Assembly: GCF_003574315.2 (NCBI RefSeq)
Contig: NZ_AP025739.1
Span: forward strand, 6,076,001 to 6,140,000
Reading direction: 5' to 3'
Length of the DNA: 64,000 nucleotides
Source: Capsulimonas corticalis
Lineage (GTDB): Bacteria > Armatimonadota > Armatimonadia > Armatimonadales > Capsulimonadaceae
The first letter of the stretch is position 1; each line of letters begins with the position of its first letter. This document shows, one piece after another, positions 18,432 through 27,266 of this stretch. The notes under the pieces were generated by a model. It saw only the letters and a program-made list of their open reading frames with translations. It had not been told where the DNA came from and did no database searches. A program made the position numbers and the translations under genes.

Positions 18432-20290
18432 GCACTCGCCTCAGAGACGCCGGACTGACTGCGGCGCCAGGCCGCGCGTCCGGTTTTGCGCCCGCTTAAG
18501 GACGCCTTGCAACGTGAAATCACCAACGCTTTTTCCTTCGGAAGCAAACGCAGAACCTGGACCAATCCTGGACACACTCTCGTGCCGACCAGGATGCTCC
18601 AAACGATAAAGGCAATCCGGCGCGGTCCGGGCAGATAATCGAGTAGCGCGATAGTCTCGTTATGCGCGATGTTGGACAACGCCACCGCATTGAACTGGTT
18701 GCGTTGGTCCTCATCAAAGCGCACGCTCGCATGATGGTCCACCGCGACCTCGGGATCGTAAATCAGTTTCCATCCCGAGCGCGCCAGCTGCAGGCTAAAC
18801 GCCATATCGTTATTGGACTGCGCGCCAGTGCCCCGTAATCGTGTGTCAAATCGCTGATGGATCGCCGCCGAACGACGATAACTCATATTGACGCCCTTTA
18901 GCACTTCGACATCGCGCGCTGGACCGACTCCCAGGTGATGATTGCCCGAAACGCGTCCGTACCAGCTGACGCGCCCGACAACCTCACGGGAGCCATCGAG
19001 GATTGCGCCGCGTTCGTGAACCCAATCCCGGCCACCCACACCGCCTACGGATGGGTCGGAGGCGAAATGGCTGACGACCCGCTCCAGCCATTGCGGGCGC
19101 GGCGCGGCATCGTCATCGGTAATCGCGACAATATCTCCCTTGGCGGCTTCCCAGCCGGCGTTCAGTGCGGCGACTTGACCGATCTCATAGCTGGGGACAA
19201 CGCGGACCTCAGGAAGGATCGCCGCCTCGCTGCGCAGGAAGGAAAGCGTATCGTCGTCCTCGGGCCGGGCCACGACCAGGATTTCCGTCGGCGGATGCGT
19301 CTGCGTTTTCAGCGCGAGCAGGCATCGCTTCAAGTCTGACGGCCGCCGATATGTCGGAACGACGACGCTTGTGGTCAATGTTTCCGCAGATGCGCTCTTC
19401 GGCCGCGCGAGGGTTGTGGGAGACACCGTGGATTGAGACAATGACCTTCTCCGCGCCTCCATTCGATAATATTGAAACGCCGTGCGCACGGATTCTCGGG
19501 CGTGACGAATATTTGCCGGCTTCCCTGTTCTCAATGCGTGAAGCATCAGGTGAAGAGGAGCGAGGACAGAGAACGCCGCCGCCTTCCCCGGCTTCTTCTG
19601 CAGCCACCGGTAGCGCTTGTAAGCGGAGTAAAGCCGCGACGCCTCAATCACCCGCGAATATTCCGCGCGGTTAATGTCGGATGGAAAGTGATCGTTGAAC
19701 AAATCCGGCGCGAACTCAAAGCGGTACCCATGCGCCTGAGCCTGAGCCGCAATGTCCGCCTCTTCGTATCCGTAGCGCAGCGCCTCGTCGAAGCGCGCCT
19801 GAGAAAACAAAGCGCGAGGAAAGAGCGTCGCATTGATCACGATAGCGCGGCAGTCTTCAGAGCCTAGAATCGGAACACTCTGATGTCCCCAGAAGGAAAC
19901 ATTGCCGGGGCTGATCTCCTGGCCGTTCTTGCGCTCGCGCCCGGTCACGATCGTCTTTGTCGGCGACTTCGACAGAATGGCGGCCGCCGCGCCTAAAAAC
20001 TCGGGAGTATAGGCGGCGTCATCGTCGATGAACGTCACGGCTTCGATATCGCCTTGAAGGCTGTCGAGGCAGCAATTGCGATTGGAGGCCAGCCCACGCC
20101 TCGGTCCGCGAAGGTAGGTCACGCCGGCAAACTCATTGCAGACGCTTTGCGTCGAAGCGGCTTGATTGTCGTCGCTGTCGTCGGAGACAATGATCTGGGC
20201 CGGGCGCGTCAGGGAAGCGGATATTGATTTCAGCGCCTTCCGCAAATCGTCGGGACGATTGCGAGTGCAGATACAAACGGCGATCTTCAT
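18428..20290 (-). CDS. Two-domain glycosyltransferase family 2
   Basis: 620 residues carrying two GT-A domains. The first (about 1-260) begins MKIAVCICTRNRPDDL and has a DDD metal motif in VTFIDDDAAYTPEF. The second (about 305-560) begins TTSVVVPTYRRPSDL with the matching VAITDDDAAPRPQW. A basic linker separates them. Each half has a full nucleotide-binding core, so the protein may add two sugars in sequence. ATGA overlaps join it to the flippase gene upstream and the polymerase-like gene downstream. Confidence 0.9.
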   Translation of the reverse strand: MKIAVCICTRNRPDDLRKALKSISASLTRPAQIIVSDDSDDNQAASTQSVCNEFAGVTYLRGPRRGLASNRNCCLDSLQGDIEAVTFIDDDAAYTPEFLGAAAAILSKSPTKTIVTGRERKNGQEISPGNVSFWGHQSVPILGSEDCRAIVINATLFPRALFSQARFDEALRYGYEEADIAAQAQAHGYRFEFAPDLFNDHFPSDINRAEYSRVIEASRLYSAYKRYRWLQKKPGKAAAFSVLAPLHLMLHALRTGKPANIRHARESVRTAFQYYRMEARRRSLSQSTVSPTTLARPKSASAETLTTSVVVPTYRRPSDLKRCLLALKTQTHPPTEILVVARPEDDDTLSFLRSEAAILPEVRVVPSYEIGQVAALNAGWEAAKGDIVAITDDDAAPRPQWLERVVSHFASDPSVGGVGGRDWVHERGAILDGSREVVGRVSWYGRVSGNHHLGVGPARDVEVLKGVNMSYRRSAAIHQRFDTRLRGTGAQSNNDMAFSLQLARSGWKLIYDPEVAVDHHASVRFDEDQRNQFNAVALSNIAHNETIALLDYLPGPRRIAFIVWSILVGTRVCPGLVQVLRLLPKEKALVISRCKASLSGRKTGRAAWRRSQSGVSEASA

Positions 20291-21615
20291 AAGGAAGCGG
20301 CTTCCGAAGCAGCCGCGTTCTTGCGGCTCTTGATATTCACGAGAGCAGTTCGCGCATAAGCGAGATCGGCGGCGCTGGGTCTCATCGACGCGATGCTGTC
20401 CTTGCCGAACTCACGAGCGAAGTAGTAAATCAAAACGAATAAATTGACAAAGTAACCACATGTTGACGCAATGCTTGCTCCGACAATTCCCCATCGAGGC
20501 AGCAAGGTCAGCAACAGAATGCACATCACAACAAGCGACGCCGCCTCTGCGGTGGATGTCGTCATCGGTTTCCCCGCCGCTCGTAGCGCGGCGCTGATAT
20601 TTGTCCCCACCCCTAGGGCCACCACGCCGGGAAGCAGCCAATAGATCGCCGGAACGGAGCCGGCGAACTTGTGCCCCCAGACCAGCGGGACCAGAACCGG
20701 AGCGATCAGATACAAGGCCGAGCCGCCAACGATTCCGATGATGAGCGTCCAGCGTACGCTCATCGCCGCATGGGCCGCCTGCTTACGCGAATCCGTCTCG
20801 GCGGCGACCTTCGGGAAGAGAACCATGGAAATTGAGCATGCGCATTGATGGAGCAGCTCCGAGAACGTTACGGCGAATACGTACAAGCCGAGCGCCTGCG
20901 GGCTCACCATCGCCGTCATCAGCAGCTGGTCTAATCGTCCATTCGCCGTGTTCGCCAGCGTCCCAAGATGAACTCTCCAGGCGTAATCGAGCGACTGTTT
21001 GACCAGTCCCCAATCCGGCCGAAGCCTCCATCCAAGATCACGCACCAAAGTCACGAGAGCAAACGCCAGCGCCGTATAAGAACCTGCCCAGGTCGAAAGG
21101 ATCGCAGTCTGAACGGTAACACAGTGAAACGCCCAGAAGCCAAGCAAGGCGATGACCGTCACGAGCTGCGGCGCAATCCTGAACAACGAGAACTTGCCGA
21201 ATTTTGCGCCGCCGTAAATCAGCCAGCCGAGATAATCCGAAAGCAGAGAAACCGGCAGCATCCACATGCTGAAAAGGAACAGCGCCCGGTTGTGCACGGT
21301 GAGATGGACGAAATGCGGCAGGATCGTCACCGCCAGAGCGGTAAACGGCAAGCCAACGATCAGCGCCATCCAAATCGAGTTCGCGAACAGCGAAGCGCGA
21401 AGCTCGGGCCGCGACGCCGCGAGATAGGCGTTCGCCTGTCCGAAGCTGAGGCCGCACGCCCAGGAAAGCATCAAGGGCCAGAGCAGAACGGAGGCGCGCT
21501 CGCCGTTACCATACGGACCAAGTGTGCGCGCGAGAATGACGCCAATCCCCAGCTGGATCACGTTCATCCCGAGACTAGTGAAAAGATTGAGCGCTGTGTT
21601 GCGAAGTGATCGCAT
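20287..21615 (-). CDS. Polysaccharide flippase (Wzx/MOP superfamily)
   Basis: 442 residues with 12 to 14 predicted helices and the MOP/RfbX layout (NTALNLFTSLGMNVIQLGIG at the start). Such proteins flip the undecaprenyl-linked repeat unit across the inner membrane before Wzy polymerisation. It lies 61 bp after the Wza-type gene and overlaps the double GT2 gene. Confidence 0.88.
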   Translation of the reverse strand: MRSLRNTALNLFTSLGMNVIQLGIGVILARTLGPYGNGERASVLLWPLMLSWACGLSFGQANAYLAASRPELRASLFANSIWMALIVGLPFTALAVTILPHFVHLTVHNRALFLFSMWMLPVSLLSDYLGWLIYGGAKFGKFSLFRIAPQLVTVIALLGFWAFHCVTVQTAILSTWAGSYTALAFALVTLVRDLGWRLRPDWGLVKQSLDYAWRVHLGTLANTANGRLDQLLMTAMVSPQALGLYVFAVTFSELLHQCACSISMVLFPKVAAETDSRKQAAHAAMSVRWTLIIGIVGGSALYLIAPVLVPLVWGHKFAGSVPAIYWLLPGVVALGVGTNISAALRAAGKPMTTSTAEAASLVVMCILLLTLLPRWGIVGASIASTCGYFVNLFVLIYYFAREFGKDSIASMRPSAADLAYARTALVNIKSRKNAAASEAASL

Positions 21616-21676
21616 AAAAGGATAAGCCAGTTCTGATGAGACGAAATCTTATGACTTTGAGACGCCGCCATATTTT

Positions 21677-22888
21677 TTAACGGCGGACAAACAAGCTCAA
21701 GGCCGGGATGAGCACGGCGAAATCGCGGATTCCCAAAGGCGGATGTCCCTTTGTGGGAACATAAAGGATATCATCCGGCTGAAGCGCGACATTCGTTGTT
21801 CCCGGCTTAGCGGCCAGCACTTCGTCCAGGTTGACCTTGATCGTCGTCACTTTACCGTCCGAACCTTTTCGCAGGATATTCGCCTCGCGTTTGTTCGCCT
21901 CACCGGTGGGACCGCCCGCCGTCGCCAGCGCGTCGGACACCGTCACGCCTTGATCATCCGGATATGCGTAGGCTCGCGGAGCGGCGACTTCGCCCAGAAC
22001 CGCGAAGCGCAGCTTGTTCTCGGGAATCAAAAGCACATCGCCGGGCACAAGGCGGGGCGACGCAGCCGAATCGCTGAGCGAAGACAAGAGCGGCCGTAAA
22101 TTCACGGTGCGCACTTCGCCGTTGTGCATCACCTGCGCCTGCGCCAGCGCGGCGTCGTCGGTGGGTCCGCCCGCCTGCGCCAGCAGGCTGGTGATCGTGC
22201 CGCCGCCGGCGGGAACGGAATACGAGCCAGGATGCAGCACATGACCGCTGACCTGCACCTGAGCAACCGAGGGATCGCGCTGCTGAACCAGCAGAACGTC
22301 GCCGGGCTGAAGCGGAAGATTGAGCGTGTCGTCCTGCCCCTGCATCAGCTTCTCGACATTGATCGGCACGCTGGTCTTGCCGTTGTCCCGGATCAGCGTC
22401 GCCTGTGTCAGTGAGTTGTCCTGTGAGGCGCCGCCGCAGGCGGCGAAGGCCTCCATCAAACGCCAGCCGGGCTTGACGCTGTAAAGGCCTGGAGATCGTA
22501 CGGCGCCCAGGATGCTCACCTGCTGAGGCGCGCTGCTGCGCACGACGATCGTGACCGAGGGCTGGTTCAACTGATCGCTCAGGCGATGCGTCAGCGCCGC
22601 CGTCAACTGCGCCACCGTCAAGCCCTGGGCGCCGATATGTCCCGCGATCGGGAAATTAAAGCTGCCGTCCGGCAGGATCGTCACCGACGACTTCAAGTCG
22701 TCATGCCCCATCACGGAGATATCCAGCGTATCGCCGACTGCGAGTTTGTATGACGCCGGGATTGACGCCACGTTAAGCGCACCGATCCCCGGGGTAGACG
22801 CATCCGCCAGCGCCGCGTTCGATAGTGCGCCAAAGGCGAACGGCGCGATGAACGCCGCCGCGAAAAGTGAAGTCTTGCTCAATTTCAT
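21677..22888 (-). CDS. Polysaccharide export protein (Wza-like, SLBB domains)
   Basis: 403 residues. A signal peptide (about 1-28) is followed by the Poly_export domain (YKLAVGDTLDISVMGHDDLK at about 48) and then three SLBB-type beta-grasp repeats (QVSILGAVRSPGLYSVKPG, VQVSGHVLHPGSYSVPAGG, FAVLGEVAAPRAYAYPDDQ). I see no lipobox cysteine, unlike E. coli Wza. A hydrophobic C-terminus (about 385-400, FAVLIPALSLFVRR) could anchor it. Its start overlaps the Wzc stop in an ATGA. Confidence 0.92.
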   Translation of the reverse strand: MKLSKTSLFAAAFIAPFAFGALSNAALADASTPGIGALNVASIPASYKLAVGDTLDISVMGHDDLKSSVTILPDGSFNFPIAGHIGAQGLTVAQLTAALTHRLSDQLNQPSVTIVVRSSAPQQVSILGAVRSPGLYSVKPGWRLMEAFAACGGASQDNSLTQATLIRDNGKTSVPINVEKLMQGQDDTLNLPLQPGDVLLVQQRDPSVAQVQVSGHVLHPGSYSVPAGGGTITSLLAQAGGPTDDAALAQAQVMHNGEVRTVNLRPLLSSLSDSAASPRLVPGDVLLIPENKLRFAVLGEVAAPRAYAYPDDQGVTVSDALATAGGPTGEANKREANILRKGSDGKVTTIKVNLDEVLAAKPGTTNVALQPDDILYVPTKGHPPLGIRDFAVLIPALSLFVRR

Positions 22889-25026
22889 TTTTTCGTACCT
22901 TCGGTTTCGATCTGCCGAGTAGAATGTCCGTTGCGTCCCGGCAGTGCTTCCGTCGACGTCTCCGCCGTATAGCGATAGTAATACATGTTGTCCTTCACAT
23001 TCATCTTGTTGAAGGCGACGCCGATCACATTTGCCCGAGCGCGGCGCAGCAGGTTCAACCCTTGCTTCGCGGCGGCTTTGCGTGTTTCGCCGTTCGCCAC
23101 GACAAGAACGACGCCGTCCGCCTGGGAGGCGACGATCTGTGCGTCAGCCACCGCCAGCACGGGAGCGCTGTCGAAGATGATGATGTCGAACCGCGCGGAA
23201 AGCTGATCCACCAGTGTCCGGAACTTCTGCGAATTGAGAAGTTCGGAGGGATTGGGCGGAATGGTTCCCGCTGCCAGCACGGACAGATTGGGGAAATTCG
23301 GGCTGACTTGAAGAGCCTCATGGAGCGTCGCGTCCCCAACCAGCAGCTCCGTAATACCCGGAGTCTGAGCCAGATCGAGATGCTTGTGGACCGATGGCCG
23401 GCGCAGGTCGGTATCGATCAGGATGACCCGTTTGCCGTCGGCCGCCATCGCGTACGCCAAATTAGTGGCGGTCGTCGTTTTGCCTTCGCCCGGGCTCGAT
23501 GAGGTCACCTGAAGCGAGCGGAACGGCGTATCGATCGCCGCGAAATGGATGTTGGTGCGAAGCGTTTTGTATGCTTCCAATTCGGGATGCGGACCGCTCA
23601 TGTTGGAAAGCAGCAGGGCGTCGTCTCGGGAGAGCTGCGGCACGCGTCCCAGCGACGGCAGGCCCAGCAGACGCTCGGCGTCTTCCGTCGAGTTCAGGCG
23701 GTCATCCAGGTACTCCTGGAGAAGCGCCATGAGAATGCCGATGACGCCGCCCATAATGATCGCGAACAAAAAGTTCAGAAGCCGCTTCGGGCGGATCGGC
23801 TCCGTGGGAACGACCGCCGGCTCGATCACATGTGCGGAGACGTGGCGGGCCTGCTCGCGCAGGTTCAAATTTTGGAGTGTCGTCGCATACATCTGATATG
23901 ACGCCAGCGCCGTATCATGCTCGTTTTGATACTGTTCGGCGGGCGCTTCCAGCGACGGGTAAGTCGCCAGTTCGCTCTTCGCCTGCTCCAGCAGCGTTTG
24001 CGTCTCCAGAACACGCGCCTCCAGGCTCGCCACGTCGCCTTCACTGGAGGCGACCTTAGCGCGCAAGTTCTCACGCACCGTGTTCGGATTCGACGTCATC
24101 GTGGTGGAGACGGCGGGCAAAGCGGCCAGCTGGGACTTGAGCCCCGCGATCTCCGAATCCAGCGCTCGGACCTGCGGCGCTTTTGCGGTAAAGCCGCCCG
24201 GCAGGGTCATTTGACGCCGGTCCAGCTCTCGCTGCGTAATCTTGGACTTGATCTCGGCGATCTCAGTATTGGTCTGGCGAAGCTGCACATCCAGCGTCGC
24301 CGGCTCCGCCGAAACGAGATTGCTTAGGCCAGAGACTTGCGCCCTTGCGCCCGCCAGCTCGGCGCGCGCCTGCTGCAGCTGCTGAGTGAGCGATGAAACA
24401 CGCGCGATCTGATCGTCACGGCTTTTCGCGATGTCCACAAAGCCATGTTTTTGCTTCAAAAGTTCGAGCGCTCTGTTGGCTTTATCCAGCCGCGCCTGAG
24501 CGTCCGTCATTTGCTTTTGCGCGAACTTTTGCGCCTTATGCACTTCTTGAAGATCGGTTTCCGCAGTCGTTTGCAGATAAAGTTGGATCAGCGTATTTGG
24601 AGCGGCGGCGGCGGCCACTTTGTCCGTGGATTCCCCGACGATGTCGATGACATTGGTCCCTTTGACCGCAGTAACCGTCAACTTCGCATGATTGCTCAGT
24701 TTGTCGACTGTGTTGATCAGTGGACCAGCTTGCAGTTCTTCGACTTTCGTGTCCACTGTCTGCTCGGATCCGATGTTGAAGAGGCTCGCGAGATTATTGT
24801 CCGACTCCACCTGGGAGACCATCATCGACGGCCCGTCGACGAGGAGCTTCGCAGTCGCCTGATAGACATTCCGCGTCGCCATTGTCACGATAATCCCGAA
24901 CGCGCTGATAAGAATCCAGGTCGTGACGATCGTATTACGGCGACGGCGCAAAATCGAGACGTAGTCCTGTGGGGACATCACGGGCTGGGATTCTTCACTC
25001 TCGATCAGCAGTGGTTCACTCTGCAT
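22885..25026 (-). CDS. Polysaccharide co-polymerase with tyrosine autokinase (Wzc-like)
   Basis: 713 residues. The Wzz-type N-terminal half has a first membrane helix at about 31-50, a long periplasmic coiled coil (about 160-400) and a second helix at about 425-445. The BY-kinase domain follows. Its Walker A is SSSPGEGKTTT (509-519), its Walker A' is VILIDTDLRRP (about 534) and its Walker B is IIIFDSAP (about 617). The tail has a short tyrosine cluster (682-684, 686). Phosphorylation of the tail normally tunes chain length and export with Wza. It is the first gene of the ATGA-linked core export block, and an unusual double hairpin lies in its leader. Confidence 0.94.
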   Translation of the reverse strand: MQSEPLLIESEESQPVMSPQDYVSILRRRRNTIVTTWILISAFGIIVTMATRNVYQATAKLLVDGPSMMVSQVESDNNLASLFNIGSEQTVDTKVEELQAGPLINTVDKLSNHAKLTVTAVKGTNVIDIVGESTDKVAAAAAPNTLIQLYLQTTAETDLQEVHKAQKFAQKQMTDAQARLDKANRALELLKQKHGFVDIAKSRDDQIARVSSLTQQLQQARAELAGARAQVSGLSNLVSAEPATLDVQLRQTNTEIAEIKSKITQRELDRRQMTLPGGFTAKAPQVRALDSEIAGLKSQLAALPAVSTTMTSNPNTVRENLRAKVASSEGDVASLEARVLETQTLLEQAKSELATYPSLEAPAEQYQNEHDTALASYQMYATTLQNLNLREQARHVSAHVIEPAVVPTEPIRPKRLLNFLFAIIMGGVIGILMALLQEYLDDRLNSTEDAERLLGLPSLGRVPQLSRDDALLLSNMSGPHPELEAYKTLRTNIHFAAIDTPFRSLQVTSSSPGEGKTTTATNLAYAMAADGKRVILIDTDLRRPSVHKHLDLAQTPGITELLVGDATLHEALQVSPNFPNLSVLAAGTIPPNPSELLNSQKFRTLVDQLSARFDIIIFDSAPVLAVADAQIVASQADGVVLVVANGETRKAAAKQGLNLLRRARANVIGVAFNKMNVKDNMYYYRYTAETSTEALPGRNGHSTRQIETEGTKK

Positions 25027-25064
25027 TTTAGTACAACAACTTTCTCAGGGGTGCTGAAGTGGGC

Positions 25065-25127
25065 AAACGGTCGTTTATCCGCTGCGTCCGCCGTATTCTA
25101 AGGAACGCAACGGATAAACAACCGTTT
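25065..25127 (-). promoter_or_regulatory. Long leader hairpin in front of wzc, mutually exclusive with the terminator
   Basis: Arms 25065-25081 and 25111-25127 match as an inverted repeat in 16 of 17 positions, and the stem extends inward through TGCGTCC/GGAACGCA. The arm at 25121-25127 is also part of the terminator hairpin at 25121-25150, so only one of the two can form at a time. Confidence 0.55.
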
Positions 25128-25150
25128 CGGCTTCAGGAAACCGAAACGGT
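25115..25150 (-). terminator. Intrinsic terminator after the 70-residue gene, upstream of wzc
   Basis: A perfect 10-bp stem (25121-25130 with 25141-25150), a 10-nt loop, and TTGTTTATCC downstream on the minus strand. It would end transcripts from the small genes before wzc. Confidence 0.65.
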
Positions 25151-25179
25151 CGGAATTCAGCGCGTGGGCCGCGCCAAAG

Positions 25180-25392
25180 TTAGGGCTTCTTGGGCGCCGG
25201 ATGGGTGGTGAGAGCGTAAGTAATTACGCCGACTCCGCCAATGATCAGCACGGTGTTGCCAGCATTGTCGTCAGAGCTGTATTTGTCGGCGACGGCGGCT
25301 CCGACGGTCGGAACGACCTGCGAAAGCAGAGCGACGCACGCCAGGCCAGCGGCGATCCGCTTGGCGGAGCGCTGAAGGAAATTGGTTGTCAT
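25180..25392 (-). CDS. Small membrane/exported protein, paralog of the next upstream gene
   Basis: 70 residues, family not recognised. A basic N-terminus and hydrophobic stretch (about 12-33, AGLACVALLSQVVPTVG) look like a signal peptide or first helix. A polar DKYSSDDNAGN segment follows, then a second hydrophobic segment (about 47-62) and a Pro/Lys tail. It aligns along most of its length with the 77-residue product just upstream. A good ribosome site (AAAGGGGACAAACATG) supports translation. Its position between the polysaccharide genes and wzc suggests a role there, but none can be named. Confidence 0.7.
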   Translation of the reverse strand: MTTNFLQRSAKRIAAGLACVALLSQVVPTVGAAVADKYSSDDNAGNTVLIIGGVGVITYALTTHPAPKKP

Positions 25393-25440
25393 GTTTGTCC
25401 CCTTTCATTTTTTGGCGATGGCTAGAGTAGTTCGCCGGCC

Positions 25441-25463
25441 GCGCGCCGATAAAATCGGCGCGC
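25441..25463. repeat. Hairpin between the two small paralogous genes
   Basis: A perfect 10-bp inverted repeat (25441-25450 with 25454-25463) around an AAA loop. No T-run follows on either strand, so it is a processing, pausing or attenuation candidate rather than a classical terminator. Confidence 0.5.
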
Positions 25464-25537
25464 GATCGGCGAGCAGCGCCGGATCGCGACCCCGGCGACT
25501 TCTGGGACCAATCAGCCCGCGCGAGGGCGATTGAATT

Positions 25538-25771
25538 CTAAGGGCTGGGCAATCGTGGATGGTTCTTTACGTAAGCCGTATGGCTGACATAGTACACCAC
25601 GGCTCCGACACCAGCGACCACAAGGACGGTAGTGCCCGTGTTATCATCCGAGCTATACTTGTCGGCCATCGCGGTTCCCACGGTCGGAACGACCTGCGAA
25701 AGCAAAGCAACGCAAGCAAGGCCCGCAGCCACACGCTTTACGCTTTTGAGGACGATTTCGTTGGTCATCAT
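25538..25771 (-). CDS. Small membrane/exported protein, first of two paralogs
   Basis: 77 residues. It shares with its neighbour the segments VAAGLACVALLSQVVPTVG and ADKYSSDDN-G, then a second hydrophobic stretch (TTVLVVAGVGAVVYYV) and a tail ending in prolines. I place the start at ATG 25771 because AGGAGG at about 25783-25788 is correctly spaced for it and abuts the longer GTG frame. The tandem paralogs show a duplication inside the polysaccharide locus. Confidence 0.7.
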   Translation of the reverse strand: MMTNEIVLKSVKRVAAGLACVALLSQVVPTVGTAMADKYSSDDNTGTTVLVVAGVGAVVYYVSHTAYVKNHPRLPSP

Positions 25772-25807
25772 CGTTATTTCCACCTCCTTTCGTTGATCGA
25801 GTGCCCA

Positions 25808-25830
25808 TTGCGGCGCAAATTGCGCCGCAA
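25808..25830. repeat. 11-bp-arm palindrome upstream of the small-protein gene
   Basis: TTGCGGCGCAA and its exact reverse complement are separated by one base, about 37 bp upstream of the 25771 start and just after the ligase-like gene. It may be an operator, or a terminator stem lacking a T-run. Confidence 0.5.
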
Positions 25831-25867
25831 ACGACTGGCCGAAAGATCATGGACGCCGGAAATTATG

Positions 25868-27241
25868 CTACCGGCGGACGGAGCTCCGTTCGCCGCGCCA
25901 GCGCTCGGGGAGGCCGGCGGCTAGCATTCCAAGCCCCATCAAAACCCACTGAAGCAGACTCACCGAAGCAAATACATAGGAAGGACTGGCGATGGCGTCA
26001 ATCACCTGCCCGGCCATCGCGGCGACCGTTCCCAGCAGAGCAGCTTTGCGCAGGCCCGACTGCATACGCCCAAGCGCTTGAATTCCGACGGTGAAAAAAC
26101 CAATGACTGCCGCGGCGTAACATCCAAATCCGAGCAAGCCGATTTCAGCAATCATCTGAAGGTAATAACTATGCGCGTTATTTCGCAGGTCCGCGCCGTG
26201 ATTGATGACGTATTCCGCCGGCATTCCGGTATGACCGTAGCGCGTGGAGGCGAGAGGATACTGCCCGATGCCATGTCCTAAAATTGGCTTTGCCGAGATC
26301 ATCTTCGCAGCGTCTTTCCACATCTGCTGGCGTATGCCGACAGAGTAATCGCTTGACAGACCTCCCAGCGACGCAGCGCGCTTCTGCAATGCATCTGCGG
26401 AGTGCGACGAGGCGACAAAGTACCCGCCACAAATTACAACTAGCAAAATGGGCGCCACAATTAAATATTTCTGGCGTGCAAGCTGCTTTTTATCGAAAAA
26501 ATATCGATAACTGAGCGCCGCCAGGACGGTGAGGGCGACGGCTTCCGCAATCCACGCGGATCGGCATCGCGCCACGAGCAAACATGCGGCGATCGCCACC
26601 GCCGCCGCCAGCGCTCCCGTATTCAGCCGAGAATCGTCTTTGTAAAACAGGCCGATCGAGACTGCGATCGGTAAACAAAGCATCAAGAACGACCCAAGCT
26701 GCTCGTGTGTGCCGAACGATCCGGTCACGCCGTCGACTTCCTTGTAATTGCCGGAGCCCATCGTCGCCAAACCGATCAGCGAAACGGCTGCTCCCACAAA
26801 CAAGATCACTGTCAGCATGGTCGAAAGCTTGCGGTTGGTGCTCGTCGCCACGACCGCATAGGCGACAGCGCAGACCCCATAGCGCAGTATCTCCGTCATC
26901 GCAAAGTTCTTATACTGCGCCGTAAGATAAGAGAGAATACACGCAGCGACGAGTAAGACGACAGCCAGGTTCGGCCCCGCTATCCATGATTTCCCGATAT
27001 TGCGAATATTTCCAAGATCGGACTGCGCGATAATAACCGCCAGCAGGATGGAGCCAAGGATGTCAAACGCCAGCACCTTCCCAACACCCGTCAATAACGC
27101 GTTTCCAGTCAGCAGCGGCACGATGACCAGCATCGCCAGCACAACATAGAGCATGGTGTACGAATGCGTCGCGGCCGGTCGCGGAGGGGTTTCGGATCGG
27201 CCGCCATGCAGCAAGGGAATCCGATTTTCTTTCAACTTCAT
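25868..27241 (-). CDS. O-antigen ligase-like membrane protein
   Basis: 457 residues, about ten to twelve membrane helices. The Wzy_C/WaaL loop is clear near residue 335: GHGIGQYPLAS, then NNAHSYYLQMIAEIGLLG, which carries the conserved H-S-Y/N motif. I start at ATG 27241 (GGAG 13 bp upstream) because the longer frame runs into the previous gene's stop region. This is the second such protein in the locus. It could be the ligase while the one at 16980-18431 is the polymerase, or the reverse. Confidence 0.85.
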   Translation of the reverse strand: MKLKENRIPLLHGGRSETPPRPAATHSYTMLYVVLAMLVIVPLLTGNALLTGVGKVLAFDILGSILLAVIIAQSDLGNIRNIGKSWIAGPNLAVVLLVAACILSYLTAQYKNFAMTEILRYGVCAVAYAVVATSTNRKLSTMLTVILFVGAAVSLIGLATMGSGNYKEVDGVTGSFGTHEQLGSFLMLCLPIAVSIGLFYKDDSRLNTGALAAAVAIAACLLVARCRSAWIAEAVALTVLAALSYRYFFDKKQLARQKYLIVAPILLVVICGGYFVASSHSADALQKRAASLGGLSSDYSVGIRQQMWKDAAKMISAKPILGHGIGQYPLASTRYGHTGMPAEYVINHGADLRNNAHSYYLQMIAEIGLLGFGCYAAAVIGFFTVGIQALGRMQSGLRKAALLGTVAAMAGQVIDAIASPSYVFASVSLLQWVLMGLGMLAAGLPERWRGERSSVRR

Positions 27242-27266
27242 AAAGCGCGATCTGCTCCGGCGCCTC

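Noticed and set aside
24400-25101. Plus-strand open frame in front of the small genes
   Set aside because: It is antisense to wzc, without a ribosome site or domain. The inverted repeats at its end are better explained as leader RNA structure on the minus strand.
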